From NCBI GenBank assembly GCA_902728285.1, contig CACVBU010000818.1:1-64000 (forward strand): 64,000 nucleotides of DNA, in the 5' to 3' direction. The stretch is from Clytia hemisphaerica. Lineage: Eukaryota; Cnidaria; Hydrozoa; Leptothecata; Clytiidae. Below the pieces are notes generated by a model. The model was not told where the DNA came from and did not search any database. It saw nothing but the letters and a program-made list of their open reading frames with translations. Both the position numbers and the translations under genes were made by a program. Of this stretch, positions 1-10,843 are shown in pieces (the stretch's first letter is position 1; the number at the start of each line of letters is the position of its first letter).

Positions 1-554
1 ACACCGATTGTGTTAGAGGAAATGGTGAATATTCCCAAAACATATTCACAGGCAACTATACCATTGATAAATGCAAAAAAGGTTGCTTTTTAGAGAACGT
101 TTTTGAAAAATGTGGTGCTATTCCTCAAATGTATATAAAACATTTACGAGAGCCGAAACGCTTTAAAAACAAGACACTTTTCAAAGTAGTCAAAGGTGAA
201 TCTTGTTTTACAAGTGTTGAAAATGATAAAGCTTTACTTGGACAATGCAATGAAAAATGCTATTTACAACCTTGTTATAAAGAAGAAATCATCATCGATC
301 TGGCCTACCATAAGACGCGATTTCCGAACATTTTGGAGATCTCATTCATGTTTAAATCATTCACAATCGAGTTTGCCGAAGAGGTGCCAGTTTACACTTG
401 GCAAGAATTGTTTTCAAATTTTGGTGGCTGTGTTGGTTTGATGACTGGAGCATCGATTCTCTCACTTTTTGAACTCTGTATTTTCTTTGGTTTGATCTTT
501 ATCGATTATTTTGACTTGTATAATAAGGTAAAGGTGAAATCAACAAAGACCTAA
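1..554 (+). CDS. DEG/ENaC-family sodium channel, 3' part (5' end lies before the window)
   Basis: The frame is open from base 3 to the stop at 554, about 183 codons. It covers the end of the cysteine-rich extracellular domain (KCKKGC, CYLQPCY), the pre-TM2 segment YTWQELFSNFGGCVGLM, the GAS selectivity-filter motif and the second membrane helix (SILSLFELCIFFGLI), then a short basic cytoplasmic tail. Family knowledge: three subunits form an amiloride-type cation channel with two membrane helices each. It is a close paralogue of the complete gene at 5335-7053, colinear through this whole segment and on the same strand, so the two look like a tandem duplication. No intron is visible. The start, TM1 and most of the ectodomain lie outside the window. 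The ligand (proton, peptide or other) cannot be inferred. Confidence 0.92.
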   Translation, partial: TDCVRGNGEYSQNIFTGNYTIDKCKKGCFLENVFEKCGAIPQMYIKHLREPKRFKNKTLFKVVKGESCFTSVENDKALLGQCNEKCYLQPCYKEEIIIDLAYHKTRFPNILEISFMFKSFTIEFAEEVPVYTWQELFSNFGGCVGLMTGASILSLFELCIFFGLIFIDYFDLYNKVKVKSTKT

Positions 555-644
555 CGCGGGAGTTATGATCTCAAAGTCAATGTTCAACAACAAATTTTAT
601 CGGTTTGCAATTGAAAAATAGCACTTACTTTGTCAAAGTTTTAA

Positions 645-775
645 GGTGACACTAACGCTCTCTAATTCGATTTTCAAGGGGAACTGGATCGTTGACGGTG
701 ACATTTAATATTATATATTATCGAATAATGAAGTTGTATCGAATAGTAGAACGTCGAATTAGAGAGCGTCAACTC
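645..775. mobile_element. pogo/Tigger-like MITE, degenerate
   Basis: Inverted ends CGCTCTCTAATTCGA and TCGAATTAGAGAGCG enclose about 100 AT-rich bases. Related ends occur near 13090, 27820, 33727 and 62905. The 'ACTC...TAATTCGAA' terminus resembles pogo-type elements; the class assignment is inference. Confidence 0.55.
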
Positions 776-1773
776 TATTATTTCTACAATATTAACTCTA
801 GGATTGAAGTTCTTGTACCGTGTGTGTGCAACTTTCACATCTTTGTGTTTTATTTTAATCGAATAATCGTTCATTGGCCACGATAAATTTGATAACTTTT
901 TCTAAAGGTTGAATGCTGTGTATAAATTCCCAGGGGTCAATAAAAGATCTGATTGTTGCTCGCTCATCCCATGGAAAACTTGATCACATTTTGAAATTTT
1001 TGCAGACGTTAATATACAAAATTCAAAATTTCAAGAAGGTTTTTTGGGAAAAAAAAACTATTTGCGTAGCGTCAGCCTGGGTAGGTCCCTGGCAAAAATT
1101 AGGTCCCCTCTGAGTTTCAAGTTCCCTTTCGACCCTCGACCTTTTGTTCCACAAAAAAGGGTTATTCAACGTAAATTGTGTTGCAGTTCGAAGGTTAAGA
1201 TAAAACATTTTGTCAGCTTCATGAGCTTTAATTTGATAAATTGAAGCCAACCATTAAGATAAAGTATTTAGCCCCCACGTTAAATGATGAGACTTCAGCT
1301 CCCCCCAAGTACATTAGGTCCCCCTAATATTTGAAACATCTTTAACCCCCACCTTTTTTTTGGCTTTTTGGAGGGTGTAACCCTCCCCTCCCTCCAACTA
1401 GCAGGGGGGACTGACGCTATGATTTGTAAAGAATTTAAAAAAAATTGGACTACCACTCAGTACGCCATAACTATCCCCCTCTGGCAGATACTGTTTTTTC
1501 GGAAATTTTTTTTGACCGCAAAAATTGGATTTTCTTATTTTGGGGGAATTCCCTTTAGTCATTTTTAGGGAAATGAGCATTTCTCGCGATTGACTTGGTA
1601 TTTTTTTCTTTCTTTTTGCACAATGATGTAAAATGGTATTGTTTCAGATTGTTTAAAAGCTGATGATGGAGCCCGATTTTCGAAATGAAATTTTTTTTGG
1701 CAAATTTTGGCCTAAAAGTGCCTTTACTTTTTGTGAAATTCTTTCTTTAGTTTTTCCAGATTTTTTGAAAATA
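776..1773. other. Intergenic, no gene seen; C-rich block
   Basis: No credible coding frame. Around 1255-1410 there is a C-rich stretch with repeated 'CCCCC' runs and 'AGGTCCCC' words; similar C/G-rich words recur near 24300-25030. From about 1600 the sequence enters the repeat family built on 'GACGGAGCCCGATTTT' and 'GCCGGAAATATGCCGG', which continues to 4700. Confidence 0.5.
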
Positions 1774-3666
1774 CCGGGTGCACCAAAAAAAAGTATACAG
1801 GTTTGTCGAGATATTGTGAGCTTAAGAATTTAAATTTTTTGTTCATTTTTTTTTTATTGTATAGAGGATGCTCTAACCTGAATTTTGAGCTATTATACAT
1901 TAAATTTGAAAAAACAGTTCGAAAGTTATTTCCAAAAAACTAACTTTTTTTCCATGTCGAAACTTCAAAAAATCATTAAAAACATAAATAAATAAGACAA
2001 AATGACAAAAAAACAATTTCATTGTTTCTTTTATTCTTTTTGGACCTACCTCCGGGTACCCCGGTGGAGGTCCTTTAAATTAACCCATGTCCGTCCGTTC
2101 GTTCGTTCGTCTGTTGCCAGCTTTTCTCAGGATTGGCTCATTAGTTTTTTCTGATTTTTGGCATAAAGATGCATAATGGCAATGCCCAAAATGTGACGGA
2201 GCCCGATTTTCGAAAAAAAAAATTTCCGGCCGAAAATACCGGAAATATGCCGGAAAAACTGGTTTTTTGGCATTTTCTCGAGATTTTATCATTAGTTTTT
2301 TCTGATTTTTTGCTCAAAGATGCGTATTAACAATGCCCAAAACATGGCCGAGTCCAATTTTTGAGAAAAAATTTTTTCCGGTCGAAAATGCCGGAAATAT
2401 GCCGGAAATCGCCGTTTTTCTGGATTTTCATTGGATTTTTTTCTTATAATTGGTTGTTTTTTCATTCAAAAACATTATTAATAGCAATGCCCACCATCAA
2501 GCATGTTTAAATTTTTCAAAAAAATTGATTTTTGAAGCCGGAACTATTCAAAAATCGCCGGAACAACCTATTTTCGCCGGATAGACAGTATTTCTTAAAT
2601 TTCTCGAGCTGTACTTTATATTTTTTTATGAAATTTTGCACACTGATGCAAGATGACAATACCTAAAATGTGACGGAGCCCGATTTTCGAAAAACATTTT
2701 TTTCCGGCTGAAAATGCCGGAAATATGCCGGAAAAACCAGTTTTTTGACATTTTCTCGAATTTTCATCGTTTTTTTCTGATTGTTTGCAGAAAGATGCGT
2801 ATTCGCAATACTCAAAACATGACCGAGTCTGTCTTTGGCGAAATATGCCGCCGGTAATCGCCGTTTTTGCAGATTTTCATTCGGCTTTTTCCTTATTTCT
2901 TTGTTTTTTCACACAAAAACATTATTGATAGCAAATCAATAAAACTGATTTTTGCAACCGGAACTTTCTATTTATATTTTCCCTACTCCCCTTCCCTCTT
3001 CCCCCATCAACAATCAATGATAAAATATAATGTGTGATGCATTTTTGCAAAACGATATATCGTCTGACTGATTGTTTTCATTTTTCTCCTTATTGCCTTA
3101 TTATCTAGCTTTCATCATCAGGTAGGTCCATTCAGCATGTTGCTTGTTTCTCTTATCTTATATTTTGCCAACAATTTGCCCATCTTATTTGCACGTCATG
3201 AACATTTCCAACACCATCAAACTCAATGCAGACATCAATGAAACTAGTCGAGGAATGGTGATCTATTTTTTCAAAAATTTCTCACATAGCATAACATCAA
3301 AACCATGGAGATTTCCAAAAAAAGTTTTCAGCTTTTCCAAAAATATTATCTTACATGGGAATAGCTTGTTTTACCATATTCTTAAATTCCGTGACGAGTT
3401 TTGATGAACACATTTGCATTTTTGGTATTTTTATGTGTGAGAAAAGTTTGCTCGCTGTTTTTGATGGATTTTTGAAATTTCGACATTAAAAAAAAGTCAA
3501 TTTTTTTTAAATAATTTTCGAACTACGTTTTCAAATTTAATGTATAATAGCTCAAAATTCAAGTTAGAGCATCCTCTATACAATAAAAAAAGAATGAACA
3601 ACAAAATTAAATCATGAAGCTCACAATATCTCCACAAAGTTGTATACTTTTTTTTGGTGCACCCGG
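1774..3666. mobile_element. Long-inverted-repeat (foldback-like) element, TA-flanked
   Basis: The ends are CCGGGTGCACCAAAAAA at 1774 and its reverse complement ending at 3666, each flanked by TA, as expected for a Tc1/mariner-type target. The inverted arms are about 190-200 bp (1774-1970 and 3480-3666). A solo element of about 206 bp with the same sequence sits at 56873-57078. The 1.5 kb interior carries no transposase and is filled by the 'GCCGGAAATATGCCGG' repeats. Alternative: two separate short elements in opposite orientation, each missing its inner end. Confidence 0.6.
2042..3132. repeat. GGACCTACC-bounded repeat, copy 1
   Basis: Starts TTTTTGGACCTACCTC, contains a short (CGTT)n tract at about 2091-2110 and several degenerate copies of 'GACGGAGCCCGATTTT...GCCGGAAA', and ends AGGTAGGTCCATTCAGCATG. 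Copy 2 is at 4129-4830, and a lone copy of the right end is at about 3955-3975. Confidence 0.5.
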
Positions 3667-4128
3667 TATAATCCTTAGAATGTAAATATGGAATCAAATT
3701 TTATCTAGATTTTATCTTTTCACCTAGAGTTATCTTTACATGAAAGAAAGGATTGTTTTTTGTTTGTGCCCAAAACTTAGCACGTCTCCTTACCTCTAAA
3801 ACATCGAAAAGCCAGCATGAAACAAGCTTCCTCATGTTTTTCAAGCTTACGTATCTCTATGCTATACGATATATATATGCTATATAACAATCTTTTCTTT
3901 TTCGTTCGAACATTTTCATCTTCATTCAGCATGTCTCCGACTATCTTTCTGAGGTAGGTCCATTCAGCATGTTGCTTTTTCATTCTAGAAGACACTTTCG
4001 AACATTTGAATTGAAACATCTCATTTGAAATAATATTACTTGTTCCCTTTTTTTTTCAATTTGAATATCTTTTGAAGCTGGCGTTTGCAATCTGTCCATT
4101 TCCTTATCCAGCAATTAAACCCGTTTTT

Positions 4129-4830
4129 GGACCTACCTCATGTCCGTTCGTCCGTTCGCCCGTTCGTCCGTTCGTTCGTTCGTTCGTTCGTCCGTCTGTT
4201 ACCAGCTTTTCTCAGGATTGGCTCATTAGTTTTTTCTGATTTTTTGCACAATGATGCAAAATGGCAATGCCCAGAACGTGACGGAGCCCGATTTTTGAGA
4301 AAAAATTTATTTGGGCAAATTTGGGCCAAAAACTACCTAAAAATAAGGTTTTTTGGACTTTGTGCAAAATCCTGTCATTACTTTTTTCTGATTTTTTGTA
4401 CAAAGATGGAGGGCAAGATTCTCTAAAGAATGGCTGAAGTGGTTTTTCCCGGAAAATTCTTTTTCGCCTTAAAAAACGGATTTTCGTATTTTGGGGAAAT
4501 TCCCTTTAACCAAATAAAAAAATATAGCTTTTCTCAAAGTTGACTCATTATTTTTTTCTGATTTTTTGCACAATGATGCAAAATGACAATGCCTAAAATG
4601 TGACGGAGCCAGATTTTTAAGGAAAATTATTTAGGGCAAATTTGGGCCAAAAACAGCTTAAAAGGTTTTTTGAGCCTGAATGGTTTAAGTGATTTTCGTA
4701 TTTGGGGAAATTCCTTTTTACCATTTTACATTATTCAACACACAAGCTTTATTTTTCCATTCTGAATTTTGGTACAATTATTGTCACTTTTTTTTATTTT
4801 CATCTGATGTTAATCATTAGGTAGGTCCAT
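4129..4830. repeat. GGACCTACC-bounded repeat, copy 2, with TTCG/TCCG microsatellite
   Basis: Same left and right words as copy 1. The tetranucleotide tract (variants of TTCG and TCCG) spans about 4141-4197, followed by three degenerate 'TGATTTTTTGCACAATGATG...GACGGAGCC' units. No reading frame of note. Confidence 0.55.
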
Positions 4831-5334
4831 TCAGCATGTTGTTTGTTTATTTTTGTCTGTTATCAGCTTTCCTTGTGATTGGCTCATTCAAATTTTTGTT
4901 TTTTTTGTATCCGTACGAAGTAGACAGAGTCGGTTTTTAGAAATCTTTATTTGACAAATCTCAGAATTCTTTTGGTTTTGAAATGTATCTTGGTTTCATT
5001 TGACAAAAAGTTTTAAGTTATATGATTATTAAGATTTTGGGAATTAAATTTTATAACATCCATACTATGAATGGGTGATTGTTTCATAAGAATTTTGTTT
5101 TTGGGTCTCTTTTTTTATTCAAATATCACTATGAATTCATATGATTCATATGATTGAATTCATATCATTCATATGATTTAGTATTGAATTTGTTTTCATT
5201 CTGCGGTAGACATTTGGTTTGTAGTGACTGACTGAGTTATTTTTCGAAGAAAAAATTCATCCCAGAGGAAAGCATTTCTTCAAGTAAATGAATTGAAATA
5301 TTTCACAAGAGAGAGAGAACAAGAACAACGAAAT
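4831..5334. other. Upstream region of the complete DEG/ENaC gene
   Basis: AT-rich. A short palindromic tandem of ATTCATATGATTCATATGA type lies at about 5130-5175. The frame of the channel gene is open back to 5236 (stop TGA at 5233) but has no ATG before 5335. No clear TATA box or splice acceptor was seen. Confidence 0.4.
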
Positions 5335-7053
5335 ATGGAGTTTAGCTCTTTAGAAAAAAAGTTGGAATATTTGACAGAAAGACTTTCATTGGTTGAAAAT
5401 GTTGTAAATGAAATTATTCTGAAGCCTTGTGATGTACAACCAGACGAAGCGAGAAACGTAGATTTTGTTCCAAACAAAGAAAATAGAATCGATGAAAAAT
5501 TAATTGAAGATGTTGTCCGGAACATATTAAAAGAACACGGATTATGCTTAGAGAAAGCAGTTACGCCTAATCAAGAGATAAGAGCCTTGGAACAGAAAAT
5601 AGAATATTTGACGGATAGGCTCTCATTGGTTGAAAATGTTGTGAATGAAATCCTTCTGAAGCCTTGCGATGTTAAACCCAATGCAGCGAAAAACGCAGAT
5701 TTTGTGCCTGAAAGAGGAACACATTTATCAGACGAAGCTAATGCAATCCCATTTAAAACTATGAATCAGACTGCCGTTGTTGACCATAATCCTCAAAATA
5801 CAGGAAAGATCGAACAGACGATCAGCGAAGAGAGAAAAAGCTATGCTGAAGGTCTGACCATACATGGTGCTACACGCATCGTCAGTGGCCGCCCTTTGAA
5901 TCGAATTCTATGGACAATACTTGTTATTGCTTCTTTCGTGGTTGCTGTGTCGATTTCGAAGGATCATTTCAAAGCTTTCTTAAGTCATGAGACCATAACC
6001 CACACTCATTTTGTTCCTCAAGAAGTTATGCCTTATCCCGCTATAACCATTTGTGATTGGCAGGGTTTAGCTAGAGAGTCGCGCCATCTCCATGGTGGCC
6101 TACCCATTTTTCCACGCCCACGAACTGTAGTCGAGAACGTTAATTATTGTGGTTTCAATTTATCGACATGTGGATACAATAAATCAGGAATGCTGAATGT
6201 GTACAAAGTCAATTATGACTATTCTGAATTGTCCATAATGAACAATCTGGTCACAATTGATGATACAACAAACTGTTTCACCGTCGATGGAATCGAATCT
6301 GATGATCCAATGGGTATTTTAGATATTACAGTTCTAGCTAACAGGTCTGTTAATAATTTCTGGAGTATATTACAAATCAACCCTACAACAGAAACTTTCC
6401 CAGAGGCGACGGTGAAAATGTACCCCGCTGGCGAAGGGCGTTATGCGGTTACTTTGACACGAAAGATAACAAAGCTGCTCGGCCACCCTTATACTGATTG
6501 CATCAAAGGCAGTGGAACCTATTCTCAAAATATATTTACAGGCAACTATACTGTTAACAAATGTAAGAAAGGTTGCTTTTTAGAGAACGTTTTTGCGCAA
6601 TGTGGTGCCATTCCTCAAATGTATTTAAAGCACGCTAGAGAGCCGCATCAATTCACAAGCACGACACATCTTAATGCTACAGAGGGTCTAACTTGCTTTA
6701 GAAAAATCGAAAATGACAAAACACTATTAGCAAAATGTTATTCTAAATGTCATTTACAGCCTTGTTATAAAGAAGAAACTGAATTGGAGCTTACCCATCA
6801 TAAAGCCCGCTTCCCTAATACCTTCGGACTTAGCTTTCACTTTAAAACTTTTGCAATTGAGTTTTCGGAAGAAGTACCACTTTACACTTGGCAAGAATTA
6901 TTCTCGAATTTTGGTGGCTGTGTTGGTTTGATGACTGGAGCATCGATTCTCTCACTTTTTGAACTCTGTATTTTCTTTGGTTTGATCGTTTTCGACTATT
7001 TTGACATTTATGCGAATATAAAGAGACGGTTTCAACGCAAAATAAATACTTAA
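5335..7053 (+). CDS. DEG/ENaC-family sodium channel, complete, intronless
   Basis: 572 residues from ATG 5335, chosen because it is the first ATG in frame and has A at -3 and G at +4. Residues 6-47 and 85-126 are two copies of a heptad-like segment (LEYLTERLSLVENVVNEI and IEYLTDRLSLVENVVNEI) predicted to be coiled coil. Then come the conserved His-Gly motif (H177-G178, in LTIHGATR), TM1 at about 191-207, a large ectodomain with many cysteines and N-glycosylation sequons, the pre-TM2 segment, the GAS filter motif at 535-537, TM2 to about 553, and a short basic tail. Length, topology and motifs fit a full DEG/ENaC subunit of the plasma membrane. The duplicated N-terminal coiled coil is unusual for the family. 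Paralogue of the gene ending at 554. Confidence 0.95.
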   Translation: MEFSSLEKKLEYLTERLSLVENVVNEIILKPCDVQPDEARNVDFVPNKENRIDEKLIEDVVRNILKEHGLCLEKAVTPNQEIRALEQKIEYLTDRLSLVENVVNEILLKPCDVKPNAAKNADFVPERGTHLSDEANAIPFKTMNQTAVVDHNPQNTGKIEQTISEERKSYAEGLTIHGATRIVSGRPLNRILWTILVIASFVVAVSISKDHFKAFLSHETITHTHFVPQEVMPYPAITICDWQGLARESRHLHGGLPIFPRPRTVVENVNYCGFNLSTCGYNKSGMLNVYKVNYDYSELSIMNNLVTIDDTTNCFTVDGIESDDPMGILDITVLANRSVNNFWSILQINPTTETFPEATVKMYPAGEGRYAVTLTRKITKLLGHPYTDCIKGSGTYSQNIFTGNYTVNKCKKGCFLENVFAQCGAIPQMYLKHAREPHQFTSTTHLNATEGLTCFRKIENDKTLLAKCYSKCHLQPCYKEETELELTHHKARFPNTFGLSFHFKTFAIEFSEEVPLYTWQELFSNFGGCVGLMTGASILSLFELCIFFGLIVFDYFDIYANIKRRFQRKINT

Positions 7054-7616
7054 CATACCCACCCATCTTGTCAAATAATTAGTCAGGCAAATTAGTCAGG
7101 CAGCTGAAGTCACATAAAAAAGTGCAGTAGCTACAAAGTTTGCGAGCAAACTTTAAACAGTTGTTTTCAATAGATATGACCTTTCTGAACACAAAATCAT
7201 CAACCGGACATTTTGAAAATATTTACCGGACGCGTCCGAAAATATTTTCGTATTTGATGAAGTCACAAGGAAAATGAAAATTGTTATGAAAAAAAGCATA
7301 GACATATTATATACCAATCGACGCGTTTTTTGACGTAGATTAAGAAAAAGCCAGTAACTGTATGTCTGAAAATTTGATAGTAAAAAGTTAAAGCTTCCGA
7401 AGTTTTGATGACGTCATATTTACACTTTCTTTAAGATCGATTTTCTCGAGTTAGGTTGAGAAATCATATATACCCACTTAAAAGTCTTCTATATCGAATT
7501 TTGAGAGCTTTCGAATGGCGGTCTTAGATTTCAATTTTGATAAGTTTGAAATTTTGATTTTTTTTTCGTCTCGGAGGTAAAATTGACGTTACGGAAAAGC
7601 GTTCTAACTTTTTATA
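7054..7616. other. 3' flank of the channel gene; AT-rich, no gene seen
   Basis: AATAAA overlaps the last codons of the channel gene. At 7318-7376 a segment (TGACGTAGATTAAGAAAA) is matched in inverted orientation at about 9722-9785, just outside the right end of the next element. The inverted duplication therefore reaches beyond that element's own ends. Confidence 0.4.
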
Positions 7617-9719
7617 CCGGGTGCGCCACAAAAAAGTTTCTCTCTTTGAAAGTAATTTTCTCGAAATCTAAAAATTTTAAAAGAACCATTTCTGTTTCGT
7701 TGGAAAGAAGAAAGGTAAACTTAAATTTTGATGGGTCATTTATTAAATTCGATTCGTTAGATTAAAAGTTATGCTCAATTAAATAAAACTAGCCGGTACC
7801 CGCCGTCGCACGCCGGTTTAGCTGTTTGCTGAACGCATTTAGAGTCCTTTGGATGTTGGAAGGGTGGCTTAAACACGATGAAATCAAAATTAAAGAGAAG
7901 AATTCTCTTCAAAGTTTGACTCTATCCCTCCCGGGTGACGTATCTTTTAACCATATTTTGAAAAAGATTTTTGTGGCAAAAATGATCAGAAAGCAGAAAA
8001 AGGGCGTCATTCCCAAATTACACCATACCGGCGACCAACGACGTCCGAGACGGCTCTGCAATTAAATTTTTTTTCTCGCTTCGCTCGCGTTATATTTGCG
8101 TAGTTCTTGATGTTTAGGAAAACTTTGATGTCAAGATAAGCGGAGTGAAATAATAGACATGACACGAGATTCGTCGAAAAAAGGCAGCCCGGGGGGGGGT
8201 TACTTAGGCAAGAGAAGGGTATGGGTATGTGCCGGCCTTAAGGGTGCCTTTTTTGAAACATGGCAGTTTGAAAAATCGGAAAATCAAACTTCAGTCCCAC
8301 TAAGAATCGGAAAAATAGGAAAATTTCAACTTTTTGCCCCCAGAAAGATAGAAATTTGGTCAAATTAGTTCCAAAAAGTGAATTAAAATACACACAAATT
8401 CCCTTGTTTCTTCTCCTCTTTATTCTGCTAAGGTTCCGAGGGACAGGGCCGAAAGTCAGCTCGCAACCATAGTCCCCCCGGAAGGCAGCTAGGACACGCA
8501 GACAAAAAAGCGTGATAGCGCAATTTTAGGTTGCTTTTTATAAAATAACTTCGTCATAACTTCGATAACTTTTCAAATTCAACAATGACTTAGATTTACA
8601 GCAAAATAATCATCGACATAGATGTTTAAAGGTCCCTTTTTACGAGGAAAGAACTCTAGTTTTTACCGCCTTTTGAATGTATTTTTAATGTTGCTGTTGT
8701 TCTAACAAACTTGTCTTGTGATTCTTAGGTCTTATTTTATATTTGTTCTTTTCTTTAACAGATTCTGTTTAAAAGATTTTCTTTTGTTTTGAAAAGAATT
8801 CGAATGTCTCAAATCAAATAAGGTCGTTAATTACATTCGAAAACATAAAAAAAAAGAAAAGAAAGAAAAAAAAAAAAAGTCTAATCTATCAATCAAAACA
8901 AAGTCTTTATAAAACGGCGCGAATCTGATTTAACACATTTGTGGAGCAAGAAGCAAAAGTCATCTTTTAAAAGAACAAAACATTGCTTGCGAAAACGAAA
9001 GTGACACACAAAAAACAAACCAACAAACACACATACAGACTACGGCTATTAATATATAGAAAGTTACTTTCACAAAGTGCTCGAAAACGTTAAAAATCGA
9101 CCTATCAAATTTTCATTTTAAATTTGGCAATCGCAATAGCCTTTACATGATTAAGAGCATTTTTCAGTAACTAAACACATAAATTTTAAAAATGAAGGGT
9201 CGAAAGGGTATAAAATCTTCATCAAAATCAATTTAATTTACTTTTACCGAAATTTTCCTCAGGTTTTTGGTGCTAGACTAGATAAAGTCTATGTAAGACT
9301 GGATCTACCTCGAAACCCATATTTGATGTATTTTAATGAATTTTACCAGATTTTTTGGCCTTTTTCGACGATTTTTCTTCTTTTCATTGAAATTTCAATC
9401 TTCCTTTATATAACAAAAAGTCATTTAGACAGCTAATTATCATTTTTAACGACTGAAACAAAAATACTGATGTATCATGTAATTATGCTTCTGTTTAATT
9501 TGATAGGTCGATTTTTAACGTTTTTGAGCACTTTCGGAAAGTAACTTTTTTATTCAATTGAGCATAACTTTTGATCTAATGAATCGAATTTGATAAATGA
9601 CCTATCAAAATTTAAGTTTATCTTTCTTCTTTCCAATGAAAGAGGAATGGTTCTTTTAAAATTCTTAGCTTTCAAGAAAATTAGTTTCAAAGAGAGAAAC
9701 TTTTTTGTGGCGCACCCGG
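7617..9719. mobile_element. Long-inverted-repeat element, 2.1 kb, TA-flanked
   Basis: Ends CCGGGTGCGCCACAAAAAAG at 7617 and the inverted equivalent ending at 9719, both flanked by TA. The arms are about 175 bp (7617-7790 and 9545-9719). The termini resemble those of 1774-3666, so the two are likely related families. The interior has no recognisable transposase; open frames at 7826-8065 and 8159-8368 match nothing I know. Confidence 0.6.
9060..9551. mobile_element. TIR element nested in the 7617-9719 element
   Basis: Inverted arms of about 52 bp begin AAAGTTACTTTC and contain GTTAAAAATCGACCTATCAA at 9060-9112 and, inverted, at about 9500-9551. The right end abuts the right arm of the host element. 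No coding content. Confidence 0.55.
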
Positions 9720-10843
9720 TAGCAAAATTTTCAGATATGGTTACTGACCATTTTCTTAATCTACGTTAAAAAACGCTTGTTTTAAAACAAAACCTTTTAA
9801 AGTATCTTGGGGAAAATAAAATCAAAATTTACAAAAAGTTTGAAATCGATTTTCAAGATTTAGTTCGAACGCTTTATTGTACATCGGGGGAAAAAGGGCA
9901 ATAATTAGAGTCCAAATTGTTACAGAGCAAAATTTTCGGAACCATGTCGTCTTTGTTTTTTTTTTGGAAACTTTCCAATGTTGTTGAGAATCGTTAATTT
10001 ATTAAGATTTGAAACATTGTGAAAGATTTTACTTTTTTTTGACACTGTCATGACATACTTGAATAAACTTTACTTTTTTCTTCCATTTCCACGTGATACT
10101 GCGAATGAAAGGAAAAAGTCTCAAAATGACATTCAAGGAATGTCGGTTAAGTTTCTTTTTGGGTTAACATTTTTAATTCAAATTTTCCCGTTCTTTCAAT
10201 ATTCCTTTCGAAATTTTGAATTTTATTCCGGGGGGTACTAGGTTTGCGAAGAACTAGTAAATTTTTCTTCTCAATTCCATAGTGGTACTTTTCACCTCAG
10301 ATTTTTCTTATCCTGTTATTAATTTTAGGGCAAAATTAAGGTCATCTTTATTGAAGGATTTTACCCTGTTTTTACTACTTTGACTCTTCATTTGCCCAAA
10401 TTTACGCGTTATTCCAAAATCATTGACAAAACCTATGGCACAAAGCACAAAAATGAGCATCCCCCTCTCCCCCTCTCCCCCCAAACAATGTTGTCAGGGC
10501 AAGCTAAGGACCGGCCAAGCAATATTTTTTTCCATTTTCTTTCTGGAGCTTAGTTCCCTTAATTGCTGAAATTATACTTAGGAAGAAGAAGAGTATAATA
10601 ACTTATCATCATCAGAAAAGAATAGAATTGTATAACAAGCACATTGAATAGGTTTTAACTTTTGAAGTACTTGGTAAAAAGACGTCCTGAAAAATAGGGC
10701 CTTCCTTAAGTTTTCCGTTACGAGATGTGCAGTCATTTTAATGCGCCTTGAGAAGATTTTAACAAAGAATCATATTCGAAGAAATGATTGGTCACTTGAC
10801 GATCTTACAAGATAATTTTCACAAGCTTTACTTTATTTTTCAG
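9720..10843. other. No gene seen
   Basis: AT-rich sequence with a C-rich tract near 10460-10485. The open frame at 10050-10241 has no recognisable motif and no splice context. The region may be an intron or the 5' side of the coiled-coil gene whose exons start at 10844. Confidence 0.4.
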
